64,000 nt of DNA. Origin: SVEL01 sp017381055. Lineage in GTDB: Bacteria; Bacillota; Clostridia; Lachnospirales; Lachnospiraceae. Every line of letters begins with the position of its first letter. The first letter of the stretch is position 1. Shown piece after piece: positions 17,359 through 26,299 of the stretch. A model generated the notes under the pieces. That model made no database searches. It was not told the origin of the DNA and saw nothing but the letters and a program-made list of their open reading frames with translations. The position numbers and the translations under genes were made by a program. The stretch is from the NCBI GenBank assembly GCA_036307185.1, contig JAXJYC010000029.1, positions 124,001-188,000 on the forward strand, in the 5' to 3' direction.

Positions 17359-18369
17359 TTAGCTTTCCTGTAAATTAATGTTTTCTCTAATTTTATCATT
17401 AATCTTCTGCTCTTTAAAGGTTATACACTGTAATATAGAATTTTTAACCTCAACGGCCTTGGAACTTCCATGTGTCTTAACAACTAAACCGTTTAAACCA
17501 AGAAGTGGCGCTCCGCCATATTCCTCTGTTTGGAATGCTTTCAAAGTCTTCTTCAATGCTGGCTTAATAAGTAAAGCACCAATCTTACTTCTCAAAGTAC
17601 TCATAAGACCTTCCTTAACCTTACCAATAAGCGTTGCTCCTAAGCCTTCATAAAGCTTAAGTATAACATTACCAACAAATGCTTCGCATACAATAACATC
17701 TGCGTAGCCAGCCGGAATATCTCTTGCTTCAATACTACCAATAAAATTAATATCCGGGCAATTTTTTAGCATTGGGAATGTTTCATGTACTAATGCATTA
17801 CCCTTCTCTTCCTCTGCGCCTATATTAACTATGGCAACTCTAGGCTTTTTAATACCTACAACATTTTCCATATAAATAGAACCAATTTTTGCAAACTGTA
17901 CTAAATGACTAGGTCTTGCATCAACATTTGCTCCACAATCAATAAGAAGTGAAACCCCATCCTTTGTTGGAATAAGTGGAGCCAATGGTGGACGTTCTAT
18001 TCCTTTTATACGGCCGACAATCACTTGTCCTCCTACTAATATAGCACCTGAGCTTCCTGCTGAAACAAGTGCATCTGCTTCACCACGTTTAACCATATTC
18101 ATAGCTACAACAATTGATGAATCTTTTTTAGACTTAATCGCCTTAACTGGTGGCTCTTCTGTAAGGATAACCTCAGTAGCGTTAACCACCTCAATACGCT
18201 CCTTGTCGTACTCATATTTTGCTAATTCTTCATTAACAACATCTTCCTTGCCGACAAGCTTAACAATCACCTGCTCGCTTGCTAAAACAGCTTCTACTGC
18301 GCCTTTAACAATCTCACCTGGTGCATTATCTCCTCCCATAGCATCTAATGCCACGATAGTCTTTTCCAT
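17359..18369 (-). CDS. plsX: Phosphate acyltransferase PlsX
   Basis: PlsX converts acyl-ACP to acyl-phosphate, the first step of phospholipid synthesis with PlsY. The protein opens IVALDAMGGDNAPGEIVKGA and contains VKAIKSKKDSSIV, VGNVILKLYEGLG and GGAPLLGLNG. The start is placed at the ATG at 18369 (336 residues): the GGAGG lies inside an earlier in-frame GTG-started extension, 11 nt before this ATG; a GTG at 18372 with 8-nt spacing is an alternative. acpP follows 38 bases later. A 239-bp inverted-repeat element lies upstream. Confidence 0.95.
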   Translation of the reverse strand: MEKTIVALDAMGGDNAPGEIVKGAVEAVLASEQVIVKLVGKEDVVNEELAKYEYDKERIEVVNATEVILTEEPPVKAIKSKKDSSIVVAMNMVKRGEADALVSAGSSGAILVGGQVIVGRIKGIERPPLAPLIPTKDGVSLLIDCGANVDARPSHLVQFAKIGSIYMENVVGIKKPRVAIVNIGAEEEKGNALVHETFPMLKNCPDINFIGSIEARDIPAGYADVIVCEAFVGNVILKLYEGLGATLIGKVKEGLMSTLRSKIGALLIKPALKKTLKAFQTEEYGGAPLLGLNGLVVKTHGSSKAVEVKNSILQCITFKEQKINDKIRENINLQES

Positions 18370-18411
18370 CACCTTTTCTACCTCCACCTATAATTGTAGG
18401 TCACAACTGAT

Positions 18412-18440
18412 ACTATACTAAAATAATATGTATAAATCAA
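18412..18440 (-). promoter_or_regulatory. Predicted plsX promoter
   Basis: Minus-strand TTGATT, a 17-nt spacer and TATAGT lie about 40 bases upstream of the plsX start. It allows plsX-acpP-rnc to be transcribed independently of rpmF. Confidence 0.65.
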
Positions 18441-18464
18441 CCTTTATAGCAAATTTTTTACGAC

Positions 18465-18703
18465 TTATCATATTATAAATAATTTACACTGTATTTTCAT
18501 ATGCTCCTAATATTTGATTTTCTAAATACTTTGATTTAATGTGTTTTTTTAGACGTGACCGGCTCATACGCACCGTCCATGGTGCTATTCGCCTTTTTTC
18601 AACATCGTGTTGAAAAATCACTAGTTACAAACAAAGTATTAAGAAAATCTAAATATTCTCCGCTACCATGAAAATTACAGTGTAAATTAATATAATATGA
18701 TAA
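18465..18703. repeat. 239-bp imperfect palindromic element (MITE-like or structured RNA)
   Basis: Two arms of about 70 bases (18465-18533 and 18632-18703) are inverted copies, about 85% alike by eye. The outer 13 bases are perfect (TTATCATATTATA / TATAATATGATAA) and a second matching block is TTTACACTGTA. The ~100-base centre has its own folds on the minus strand: GTGA...TCAC closing two hairpins, TTTTCAACA-cga-TGTTGAAAA and GCACC-atggac-GGTGC. No coding frame is present. It occupies the 420-base gene-free stretch between rpmF and plsX. No clear target-site duplication was seen. Confidence 0.7.
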
Positions 18704-18740
18704 ATGTACTTTTATGAGTGCCTTATGAATTTATATTTAC

Positions 18741-18774
18741 AAAAAAGGCGTAGTCGAATGACTACGCCTTTTTT
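18741..18774. terminator. Strong terminator after rpmF
   Basis: A perfect 15-bp stem including the A/T flanks (AAAAAAGGCGTAGTC / GACTACGCCTTTTTT) with loop GAAT. It works in either direction on sequence grounds and ends the yceD-rpmF transcript. Confidence 0.92.
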
Positions 18775-18789
18775 ATAGTTTCGTTGTAA

Positions 18790-18969
18790 TTAGTCAACTG
18801 CAACGATTTCCTTCTTATTGTAGCTTCCGCAAGCCTTACATACTCTATGTGGCATCATTAATTCGCCGCACTTTGAGCACTTTACAAGATTTGGAGCTGT
18901 CATCTTCCAGTTAGCTCTTCTCTTATCTCTTCTTGCTTTTGAAGTTTTATTCTTTGGACAAATAGACAT
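18790..18969 (-). CDS. rpmF: 50S ribosomal protein L32
   Basis: This 59-residue protein begins MSICPKNKTSKARRDKRRAN and has the zinc-binding cysteines in CSKCGELMMPHRVCKACG, so it is the four-Cys (zinc) form. GGAGG precedes the ATG. It follows yceD by 3 bases, the conserved yceD-rpmF pair, and it is followed by a terminator. Confidence 0.97.
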   Translation of the reverse strand: MSICPKNKTSKARRDKRRANWKMTAPNLVKCSKCGELMMPHRVCKACGSYNKKEIVAVD

Positions 18970-18972
18970 GGA

Positions 18973-19500
18973 TTACACCTCCTTAAAGCTTTTAAAGACC
19001 TCCAAGGCTTTCGCCATTCTTGGGTCTAATTCTGTGGTATCACAACCACAACTTCCATGGTTGAGATTTGTGCCACATCTATTACAAATTCCTTTACAGC
19101 TATCGCTACAAAGAACCTTCATAGGTAAATTCACCAAAATCTCACCGTAAGCAAACTTGGTAACATCAAAATCTGTACCTTCTATAAAGTCGGTCTCATC
19201 TAATGCCGCTTCCTCTTCAGAAACTGTACCACTTAAGTTTACTTCTCTTAAAGTTTCTATCTTTAATTGTGTGCGAACTAACTCTAAACATCTTCCACAT
19301 GGAATATCAAGTTCAATATCTATATCAGCTTTAACCTCTACTTTGCCATCACCAATATTAGTAAACTCTAATATCATAGGTTTCTTAGCAACAATATCGT
19401 AGCTTCCAGACTTTGACTGAAACTTATCCATCTCTAATTCTGTTTCAAGTTTATTTACTTTACCTGTTTGTGATAAAAGCGGATGTAAATCAATAAGCAT
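18973..19500 (-). CDS. yceD: YceD/DUF177 protein, 23S rRNA accumulation factor family
   Basis: The 175-residue protein has the DUF177 layout: a beta-rich N-terminal half, CGRCLELV near residue 76, and a Cys-rich C-terminus (CSDSCKGICNRCG, GSCGCD) suggestive of metal binding. The family is linked to 23S rRNA accumulation in E. coli and plants and is almost always beside rpmF. A near-consensus promoter lies just upstream and GAGAGG precedes the ATG. Confidence 0.9.
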   Translation of the reverse strand: MLIDLHPLLSQTGKVNKLETELEMDKFQSKSGSYDIVAKKPMILEFTNIGDGKVEVKADIDIELDIPCGRCLELVRTQLKIETLREVNLSGTVSEEEAALDETDFIEGTDFDVTKFAYGEILVNLPMKVLCSDSCKGICNRCGTNLNHGSCGCDTTELDPRMAKALEVFKSFKEV

Positions 19501-19530
19501 AATTACCTCTCTTTAAATCGCACCTTGAAC

Positions 19531-19559
19531 ATTATAACCATATGTTGTGGTTTTGTCAA
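19531..19559 (-). promoter_or_regulatory. Consensus promoter of yceD-rpmF
   Basis: Minus-strand TTGACA (19554-19559), exactly 17 nt, and TATAAT (19531-19536). Both hexamers are perfect matches, in line with high expression of a ribosomal gene. Confidence 0.92.
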
Positions 19560-19591
19560 CAAAAATATACAAAAACATATAATTTATTAAA

Positions 19592-20788
19592 CTACTTTAC
19601 TAATTCTAATGTTTCCTGTGCTATCTTTAACTCTTCATTTGTTGGAATAACCATAACCTTAACCTTAGAATCTGGTGTTGAAATTGTACCTTCAATACCT
19701 CTAAACTTATCATTAGCCTCTTCGTCGATTGTAACACCAAGGTATGTGAAATACTTGCTAATTCTAGCTCTCATAGGTGCATCATTCTCACCTACACCAG
19801 CTGTAAATACGATAGCATCTACACCATTCATAGCTGCAACATATGAACCAACATACTTAGCAACTCTGTAAGCAAATGCCTCAAGAGCAACCTCTGCTCT
19901 ATGATTTCCAGCTAATGAAGCCTTAGTTACATCTCTGAAGTCACTTGATACACCACTGATGCCGAGAATACCAGATTTCTTATTTAAAATATCAACCATC
20001 TCATTAATATTCTTGCCTTCTTTATTTGCAATAAACTGAACAGCTGCAGGATCAATATCACCACTTCTTGTTCCCATGATAAGACCTTCAAGTGGAGTAA
20101 GACCCATACTTGTGTCTACACACTTGCCATTCAATACAGCCGAGCATGAACCACCATTACCGATATGACATACGATAACCTTTGAGTTATCCTTATCTAA
20201 ACCAGCAACTTCGATTGCCTTCTTTGATACGAATGCATGGCTTGTACCGTGGAAACCATACTTACGAATACCGTACTTTTCATAATACTCATATGGAATA
20301 GCATACATATATGCCTTCTCTGGCATTGTCTGATGGAATGCTGTATCAAATACTGCAACATTCTTTACACCTGGCATTGCATGTTCACAAGCTTCAATAC
20401 CGATAAGGTTTGCAGGATTGTGTAATGGTCCAAAATCAAAGCATTCACGAACTGTAGCCTTAACATCCTCATTAACAACGATTGATTCAATATACTTCTG
20501 AGCAGCATGAAGAACTCTATGTCCTACTGCTGAAATCTCATTAACATCTGAAATAACACCGTGAACTGGATCAACAAGCATATCAAGTACCATCTGTACT
20601 GCAACCTTATGATCTGGCATATCCTTTGCAACTTCACATGTATCCTTGCCTACTGGCTTATGTGTAAGTAATGAACCCTGAATACCAATTCTTTCACAAA
20701 TACCCTTCGCCATAACTGTTTCACTAGTCATATCGAAAAGCTGATACTTTAATGATGAACTACCACAATTAATAACTAATATCTTCAT
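19592..20788 (-). CDS. ackA: Acetate kinase
   Basis: AckA makes ATP and acetate from acetyl phosphate. The 398 residues start ILVINCGSSSLKYQLFD (phosphate 1 motif) and contain HGTSHAFVSKKA and GVGENDAPMRARI. It lies 1 base after pta and shares its promoter, forming the acetate-producing energy pathway of a fermenter. GGAGG precedes the ATG. The stop is TAG, which shows that UAG is used as a normal stop here. Confidence 0.98.
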   Translation of the reverse strand: MKILVINCGSSSLKYQLFDMTSETVMAKGICERIGIQGSLLTHKPVGKDTCEVAKDMPDHKVAVQMVLDMLVDPVHGVISDVNEISAVGHRVLHAAQKYIESIVVNEDVKATVRECFDFGPLHNPANLIGIEACEHAMPGVKNVAVFDTAFHQTMPEKAYMYAIPYEYYEKYGIRKYGFHGTSHAFVSKKAIEVAGLDKDNSKVIVCHIGNGGSCSAVLNGKCVDTSMGLTPLEGLIMGTRSGDIDPAAVQFIANKEGKNINEMVDILNKKSGILGISGVSSDFRDVTKASLAGNHRAEVALEAFAYRVAKYVGSYVAAMNGVDAIVFTAGVGENDAPMRARISKYFTYLGVTIDEEANDKFRGIEGTISTPDSKVKVMVIPTNEELKIAQETLELVK

Positions 20789-20789
20789 A

Positions 20790-21785
20790 TTATACCTCCT
20801 GAGCCTGTACTGCTGTGATTGCTATAACACCAACGATATCCTTTGCTGAACAACCTCTTGAAAGATCGTTAACAGGCTTTGCAATACCCTGACACATTGG
20901 ACCATATGCTTCTGCCTTAGCAAGTCTCTGAACAAGCTTGTAACCAATATTTCCAGCATCTAAATCCGGGAAAATAAGTACATTTGCAGAACCTGCAACC
21001 TGGCTATTTGGAGCCTTTGACTGACCAATGCTTGGAACCATAGCTGCATCTGCCTGAAGTTCACCATCGATTTCAAACTGAGGAGCTGTCTCCTTAGCAA
21101 TACGTGTAGCCTCAACTACCTTATCTACATCTGCATGCTTAGCACTTCCCATTGAAGAATGTGAAAGCATAGCAACCTTAGCCTTTGTACCTACGAGTGC
21201 TTCAAAGCTCTCTGCTGAAGAAACAGCGATTGCAGCAAGCTCTTCTGCGTTAGGATTCTGATTAAGACCACAATCACCAAATACAAATGTTCCATTTTCG
21301 CCATATTCACAATTTGAAACTTCCATTACAAAGAATGTTGAAACAAGCTTTGTTCCTGGCTTAGTCTTAATAATCTGTAATGCTGGCTTAAGTGTATTAG
21401 CTGTTGAATGGCATGCACCTGAAACGACACCATCAGCATCTCCGCACTTAACCATCATACATGCATAGAACATATACTCTTCATGAAGAAGCTTTGTAGC
21501 CTCCTCCTTTGTCATACCCTTAGCTTTTCTAAGTTCTACAAGTGTATCAATATATTCTTCTGTCTTCTCATATGTAGCTGGGTCAACGATAGTTGCCTTA
21601 GAAATGTCAAGTCCTTCACTATTTGCTGCTACTTCCTCATTTGTACCAATGATAACAATGTTAGCAACATCCTCTGCAAGTATTTCTGCTGCAGCTTCAA
21701 AAATTCTTCTGTCCATAGACTCTGGCAAAACAATAGTCTTCTTGTTCTGCTTTGCTTTTTTCTTCATTTCATCAATAAATGCCAT
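20790..21785 (-). CDS. pta: Phosphate acetyltransferase
   Basis: Pta converts acetyl-CoA and phosphate to acetyl phosphate for AckA. The 331-residue protein has the short PTA-domain form with VLPESMDRRIFEAA, GDADGVVSGACHSTANT and the C-terminal KPVNDLSRGCSAKDIVG. The start is placed at 21785, behind AAAGGAG; a longer frame to 21824 has no ribosome binding site. The pair pta-ackA has its own promoter. Confidence 0.97.
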   Translation of the reverse strand: MAFIDEMKKKAKQNKKTIVLPESMDRRIFEAAAEILAEDVANIVIIGTNEEVAANSEGLDISKATIVDPATYEKTEEYIDTLVELRKAKGMTKEEATKLLHEEYMFYACMMVKCGDADGVVSGACHSTANTLKPALQIIKTKPGTKLVSTFFVMEVSNCEYGENGTFVFGDCGLNQNPNAEELAAIAVSSAESFEALVGTKAKVAMLSHSSMGSAKHADVDKVVEATRIAKETAPQFEIDGELQADAAMVPSIGQSKAPNSQVAGSANVLIFPDLDAGNIGYKLVQRLAKAEAYGPMCQGIAKPVNDLSRGCSAKDIVGVIAITAVQAQEV

Positions 21786-21839
21786 AACAAAATTCTCCTT
21801 TGCATAAATCGAGCACAATCGCACCCATAATATATCTAG

Positions 21840-21868
21840 ATTATACCTCTATAATTTATTGTATACAA
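21840..21868 (-). promoter_or_regulatory. Predicted pta-ackA promoter
   Basis: Minus-strand TTGTAT, a 17-nt spacer and TATAAT end about 55 bases upstream of the pta start. Confidence 0.75.
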
Positions 21869-21924
21869 GTCGAATTTTGGAAATATATTGTATTTAAATC
21901 AGTACATTTTGCCAATTATTTCAA

Positions 21925-23886
21925 TTAATGTTTTCCTCCACCTGGTTTTTGCATATCTCCGCCTGGCATTTGACCTCCTGGCATCTGTCCTCCCGGCATT
22001 TGACCTCCCGGTCCAAAGCCTCCCATTCCACCAGTTGCATTGCCTAAAGTTGTAGATTCTCCATCAATAGTAAATGTCTCAAACAAAGTACCACCTGTAT
22101 ATTTACCACTACAAACACCATCAACTACATCTCCATCAATACTTCCACCAATGGATACTGTATAATCTTTACCCTTAGTAAATGCAGATGTACATATAAC
22201 CATATTGTTATACGACTTAGTTCCTTTAAAGGTTATAATTGAATTATTATCATCATCTGCTATATTAATCAATTTTCCATCAGAAATATATTCATCAAAG
22301 CCTATCATTACACAATTGACATCTGCATCTGTAGGCATCTGAGCCATCTGAGAATAACCTACAGCTATTAAAAATCCTCCTGTCATCTTACAACTAGAAT
22401 CAAAATCAAGAGCTCCATTTCCGCCACTAGCAGGTCCATCAACTATAATATATCCACCTGTTATATTAATTGTACCATTAGCATCTAAGCCATCACCAGA
22501 TGTATTTACATATACATAACCTCCATTAAAGGTTAAAGTACCTGTAGAACCGCTAAACATATTTCCACCTGGTCTACCTTGCATTGATGACGAATCGTTA
22601 CCTCCAGCGGCATTGAATCCATCATCATTTGATATAACGTGTATATTTCCATCATTCACAGTTATATAGGTCGCTTCAATACCTTCATAACACTGATTTA
22701 CTGTAATTTCTCCACCATTTATGTTTAATATATCATCGGCATGCAGACCATCATCTCCTGATTTAATATTAAATGTTCCATTGTTAATTTCTATATCACC
22801 ATTAGTATGAATAGCATCATCTTCAGAATTAATAGTATATACTCCATCTGTTATTGTAATATTAGCTCCAGCCTTAATTCCTTTTATGCTAACAGAATCT
22901 ACAGAAGAATTTGTTCCAGACTCACTGCTAAAATCATTTCTATTAAATCCATCACCAAAATCTGGCTTACCCCATTTATCTTCATTATTCCAGCTTGTAA
23001 TTGTAGCACCTTCACCAGTAGTTATATCAAAACTTCCACCTTTTATTTCAAGACAAGTTTCTGCTTGTATACCATCCTCTCCAGATACAATTTTAAAGTT
23101 ACCAGCCTCTATACTTATAAATCCCTTACCTTCATCCTCTCCATTACTTGAACTCATTCCATCTCCACCTGCATCAATAGACATATCTGCAGAAAGAATC
23201 GCTATAGAATCTTTACCCTTTATACCATTGTTTGCAGCTTTAACGTCTATTTTTCCACCAGTAATAGTTAGGTCGTCCTTTGAATAAATGCCATTATTAA
23301 AGTTACCATTTACAAGAAGACTTCCATTTCCAGCTATTACTAAATCATCCTTTGAAAAGATACAAGCACTTGGTTCTTCCTTTGCTTCATCCTCATAAGA
23401 GTAATTATTACCATCTGTAAAAGTATTTGTAGTTCCTTCTACTAAAGACAAAACAACCTTTTTTGCATTCTTAACATATATTGCTGCTGAATCTGAGCAT
23501 TTTACATTAACATCATTTAATATCAATGTTACTACCTTATCATCACTATTTGGTACATCTACTATAATCTGTCCATCTTTAATTTCACCTGACAAAACAT
23601 ATTCCCCAGACTCAGTAATTGAAATCGTTTCATTTTTAAGTTCTATAACATTTGAGTAATTTACTAAATCATTCTTTGTTAATGATAATTTTTCCTTGTC
23701 ACTATATGTAACTTCAATATCAAATTTTTCTACTGTACTTGTTTTATTATCATCTTCTCCTGTTGATGTAATATCATCCCAATATCCAAACTTATCTTTT
23801 CCACCATCTTCTTTTTCTTGACAACCATATATCGAAAAAGCTGATATAGCTATAATCATACCAATTATTATTAATTTTCTTTTCAT
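21925..23886 (-). CDS. Surface lipoprotein with beta-helix carbohydrate-binding-type domain (DUF4353-like)
   Basis: A type II signal peptide ends at a lipobox with Cys22 (SIYGC), so the protein is anchored outside the membrane. Residues about 55-600 are short repeats of the form GxxxInGGxxxI (for example ITGGKIDVKAANNG, INGGEITVNQCYEG), the pattern of a right-handed parallel beta-helix. Proteins of this type are annotated as carbohydrate-binding domain-containing. The C-terminus ends in a Gly/Pro/Met repeat. It is a single-gene unit, GAGAGG before the ATG. The ligand is unknown; a role in polysaccharide or wall attachment is inference. Confidence 0.75.
   Translation of the reverse strand: MKRKLIIIGMIIAISAFSIYGCQEKEDGGKDKFGYWDDITSTGEDDNKTSTVEKFDIEVTYSDKEKLSLTKNDLVNYSNVIELKNETISITESGEYVLSGEIKDGQIIVDVPNSDDKVVTLILNDVNVKCSDSAAIYVKNAKKVVLSLVEGTTNTFTDGNNYSYEDEAKEEPSACIFSKDDLVIAGNGSLLVNGNFNNGIYSKDDLTITGGKIDVKAANNGIKGKDSIAILSADMSIDAGGDGMSSSNGEDEGKGFISIEAGNFKIVSGEDGIQAETCLEIKGGSFDITTGEGATITSWNNEDKWGKPDFGDGFNRNDFSSESGTNSSVDSVSIKGIKAGANITITDGVYTINSEDDAIHTNGDIEINNGTFNIKSGDDGLHADDILNINGGEITVNQCYEGIEATYITVNDGNIHVISNDDGFNAAGGNDSSSMQGRPGGNMFSGSTGTLTFNGGYVYVNTSGDGLDANGTINITGGYIIVDGPASGGNGALDFDSSCKMTGGFLIAVGYSQMAQMPTDADVNCVMIGFDEYISDGKLINIADDDNNSIITFKGTKSYNNMVICTSAFTKGKDYTVSIGGSIDGDVVDGVCSGKYTGGTLFETFTIDGESTTLGNATGGMGGFGPGGQMPGGQMPGGQMPGGDMQKPGGGKH
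21952..22011 (-). repeat. Four tandem 15-bp units coding PGGQM
   Basis: The 3' end of the beta-helix lipoprotein gene encodes PGGQM three times and PGGDM once, following GGMGGFG. Such units can expand or contract by slippage. Confidence 0.85.
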
Positions 23887-23939
23887 ATTATCCTCTCTTT
23901 ATTTAAAATACATAATTTATCTTTACAAAATATATTTTA

Positions 23940-23960
23940 CATAGTAATGTGATTACTATG
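23940..23960. promoter_or_regulatory. Perfect 8-bp inverted repeat in the divergent lipoprotein/tmcAL spacer
   Basis: CATAGTAA-tgtga-TTACTATG is a 21-base dyad with 5-nt spacing, the size of a typical dimeric-repressor site. It lies 54 bases upstream of the lipoprotein gene and 56 upstream of tmcAL. Confidence 0.45.
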
Positions 23961-24015
23961 TGATATAGATGAAAATTTATTGTGTTAATTATAATATATA
24001 TGAAAGGCAAGAACA

Positions 24016-25263
24016 ATGAGTGTAGTTGGACTTATAACAGAATACAATCCTTTTCACAAAGGACATGAATACCATATTGAAAAAGCAAAAGAATTAACAG
24101 GTGCGTCAGGTGCTTTAGTTGTTATGAGTGGAAACTACGTGCAGCGTGGTACGCCAGCATTTCTTGATAAATATAGCCGAACCACTATAGCATTAAATCA
24201 TGGCGCAGATTTAGTATTTGAATTGCCACTTCCTTTTTCATGCTCTAGTGCTGAATACTTTGCTTTAAGTGCCGTAACTATACTAAACAAAACAGGAATC
24301 GTTGACTATATTTGCTTTGGAGCAGAAACCGACGATCTTAGCACACTAGAAAAAATTGCCAAAGCTTTAATTGATGCAAAGAATAATGAAGAACACTCTT
24401 TAAACATTTTAATCAAAGATATCTTAAAAACCGGTGTAAATTACGCTTCTGCTCGAAGCCAGGCTATCTGCAAATATTTCAATGATAGCACCATAGAAAG
24501 CATTATAAGTATGCCAAATAATATTCTTGCTATTGAATATTTAAAAGCTATACTTTTACTAAATTCAAATATAAAGCCAGTTTTAATAAAAAGAACAAAT
24601 GCATCTTATCATCACAATAAATCAAATGATTATATGTATTCTGCTTCTTCAGTAAGAAACAGCATCGAAAATGACGATACCTTATCAGCTTTATGGGATT
24701 TTGATAAAATATACAAAGAATGCTATAACACAAACTATCCAATTAAAGAAAACGACTTTGATAGAATACTTGCGGAAAAACTTATATTTAATATTCATAA
24801 CAATATTGACCTTTCTATTTATAACAATATTGATGAGCAATTAGCTAATCGTATAGCTAAAGTTTTTAAAGAAAGCTCCTATAGAGGTTGGAACGATTTT
24901 TCTATGAAGATAAAAAATAAGAATATTACTTATACCGCTATTTGCAGAGGACTTTTATCTATATTATTAAACATAAAACAATGTGATTTCAACGAATATC
25001 TAGATAATGATATATGTAATTTCGTTCGAATTCTTGGTTTTAAAGCATCTGCAAGTAAATTATTGAATCAAATTAAAAACAACGGCAAAATAATAACCTT
25101 CGGACAATTATCCGAGTTGAACGATAATGAAATTATTAACGATACTGACTTAAAGCTTATAAAACAAGGTATTTATGCAGATGAATTATACAATTCTGTT
25201 ACAGCCTTGAAGTTTAAATCAGAAATCCCTAATGAATACAGACGAAAAATTATTATTAAATAA
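24016..25263 (+). CDS. tmcAL: tRNA(Met) cytidine acetate ligase TmcAL (YlbM)
   Basis: TmcAL forms ac4C at the wobble base of elongator tRNA-Met using acetate and ATP, which suits a cell rich in acetate. The 415-residue protein opens SVVGLITEYNPFHKGHEYH, with the nucleotidyltransferase motif FHKGH, and has GNYVQRGTPAF and SASSVRNSI. It stands alone on the plus strand between convergent and divergent neighbours, and ends at a bidirectional terminator. A weak AAAGG site precedes the ATG. Confidence 0.95.
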   Translation: MSVVGLITEYNPFHKGHEYHIEKAKELTGASGALVVMSGNYVQRGTPAFLDKYSRTTIALNHGADLVFELPLPFSCSSAEYFALSAVTILNKTGIVDYICFGAETDDLSTLEKIAKALIDAKNNEEHSLNILIKDILKTGVNYASARSQAICKYFNDSTIESIISMPNNILAIEYLKAILLLNSNIKPVLIKRTNASYHHNKSNDYMYSASSVRNSIENDDTLSALWDFDKIYKECYNTNYPIKENDFDRILAEKLIFNIHNNIDLSIYNNIDEQLANRIAKVFKESSYRGWNDFSMKIKNKNITYTAICRGLLSILLNIKQCDFNEYLDNDICNFVRILGFKASASKLLNQIKNNGKIITFGQLSELNDNEIINDTDLKLIKQGIYADELYNSVTALKFKSEIPNEYRRKIIIK

Positions 25264-25270
25264 GAAAAAA

Positions 25271-25302
25271 ACAAGTCCTTCTAACTTACTAGAGGGACTT
25301 GT
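25271..25302. terminator. Bidirectional terminator between tmcAL and the ECF gene
   Basis: A 12-bp stem (ACAAGTCCTTCT / AGAGGGACTTGT, one G-U pair) with loop AACTTACT, flanked by A- and T-runs, serves both convergent genes. Confidence 0.9.
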
Positions 25303-25309
25303 TCTTCTT

Positions 25310-25831
25310 TTACCAGCTATTCAATTTATACTTAACTAATATATTCGTAATCGGTTTATATAAAATCAACATAAAGCAAAAATTTCCCATACAATGTGTT
25401 ACATCAAAAGGTATTCCCGCTATCCACCAAGCAATTCCCAAGTTTATTCCCGTCGCTAATCCACTTGAAAATGCTGCATTAATAACATACGGTATCGTAC
25501 ACAAAGCTCCAAATAATAATCCAAAGCTTCCTGAAAATATACTCCAAAACCAAACGGATTTACATTTTTTAAACACATAAGTAATGATTACTAATAATGA
25601 CCATGCAAACAAATGCATAACAACCCATAATTGTAGCCCGTATATAGCAATTTCTATAACAATAAATACTGGCACTATACATAATATTTTTCTTCCAAAA
25701 TATAATGTAAAAATAATCAACCAAAACGTTGTCAGTTCTATGTTAGGCAAGAACGACAAGCTAATTTTACATACTTCAATAATAGCAACCATCATAGCTA
25801 TTATTGTTATATCCTTAATAGATATCTTCAT
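25310..25831 (-). CDS. ECF transporter S component, probably for cobalamin
   Basis: The 173-residue very hydrophobic protein has about six membrane segments and begins KISIKDITIIAMMVAIIEVC, the usual N-terminal helix of ECF substrate-binding (S) proteins. The family supplies vitamin specificity to a shared EcfA-A'-T module, which is not encoded here. A cobalamin riboswitch controls the two-gene unit, so B12 or a precursor is the likely substrate; this is inference. The start at 25831 follows GCGGAG; a longer frame to 25864 would overlap the DUF4430 gene. Residues AWWIAGIPFDVTHCMGNF may line the binding site. Confidence 0.75.
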   Translation of the reverse strand: MKISIKDITIIAMMVAIIEVCKISLSFLPNIELTTFWLIIFTLYFGRKILCIVPVFIVIEIAIYGLQLWVVMHLFAWSLLVIITYVFKKCKSVWFWSIFSGSFGLLFGALCTIPYVINAAFSSGLATGINLGIAWWIAGIPFDVTHCMGNFCFMLILYKPITNILVKYKLNSW

Positions 25832-25835
25832 TATA

Positions 25836-26255
25836 TTACTCCGCTGGATCTGCTGCATATTCATATACTATAGAAAATGTATCTCCATCCTCTATAGGTT
25901 GCTCACTAATTCCATAATTACAATATTCATCATTAACATAAAATGACCAATATGCGCCATCTAATGTATAGTCAGCTCTAATTCCATTAACAGTATCTAT
26001 CATCAATCCATACTGTCCTTCTGTTCCTGAATACTCAAGACCATCTGCCTCATCCATAGCTTCTTTTAGATATTTAGCATCGGTTTTTAATTCATATGTA
26101 GTAGTTTCCTTATTGTTATCTACCACCTTAATAACTATTTCTTTGCTACCTTTTACGGGTTTTTCTCTAAAAATAAAATAAATGGCTATAAATGCTGCTA
26201 CTACCGCAACAAAAGCCACTAAACCCATAATAATTTTCGTTTTTTTATTTTTCAT
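25836..26255 (-). CDS. Membrane-anchored DUF4430 protein, candidate cobalamin-capture partner
   Basis: From the ATG behind GAAGGAG (26255) the protein has 139 residues: a basic N-terminus, one membrane segment (about 7-28), and an extracellular DUF4430 domain (about 38-135) with ATYELK-like strands, GLMIDTVNGI, YWSFYVNDEY and YGISEQPIEDGDTFSIVYE. DUF4430 is related to the C-terminal domain of intrinsic factor/transcobalamin, which contacts B12. It is the first gene after a cobalamin riboswitch and 4 bases before an ECF S component. A B12-binding role fits but is not shown by the sequence alone. Confidence 0.75.
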   Translation of the reverse strand: MKNKKTKIIMGLVAFVAVVAAFIAIYFIFREKPVKGSKEIVIKVVDNNKETTTYELKTDAKYLKEAMDEADGLEYSGTEGQYGLMIDTVNGIRADYTLDGAYWSFYVNDEYCNYGISEQPIEDGDTFSIVYEYAADPAE

Positions 26256-26299
26256 ATTCTCTCCTTCTGACCAGTATCCTCGTGGTCTAAGTGTGTTCA

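Noticed and set aside
18400..18425. Possible FapR-like site (TTAGTA...TATCAG) at the plsX promoter
   Set aside because: The match to the known FapR palindrome is weak and one-sided.
22000..23300. Repeated short motifs that might suggest a CRISPR array or tandem repeats
   Set aside because: They are degenerate codon-level repeats of a beta-helix protein, without identical repeats or regular spacers.
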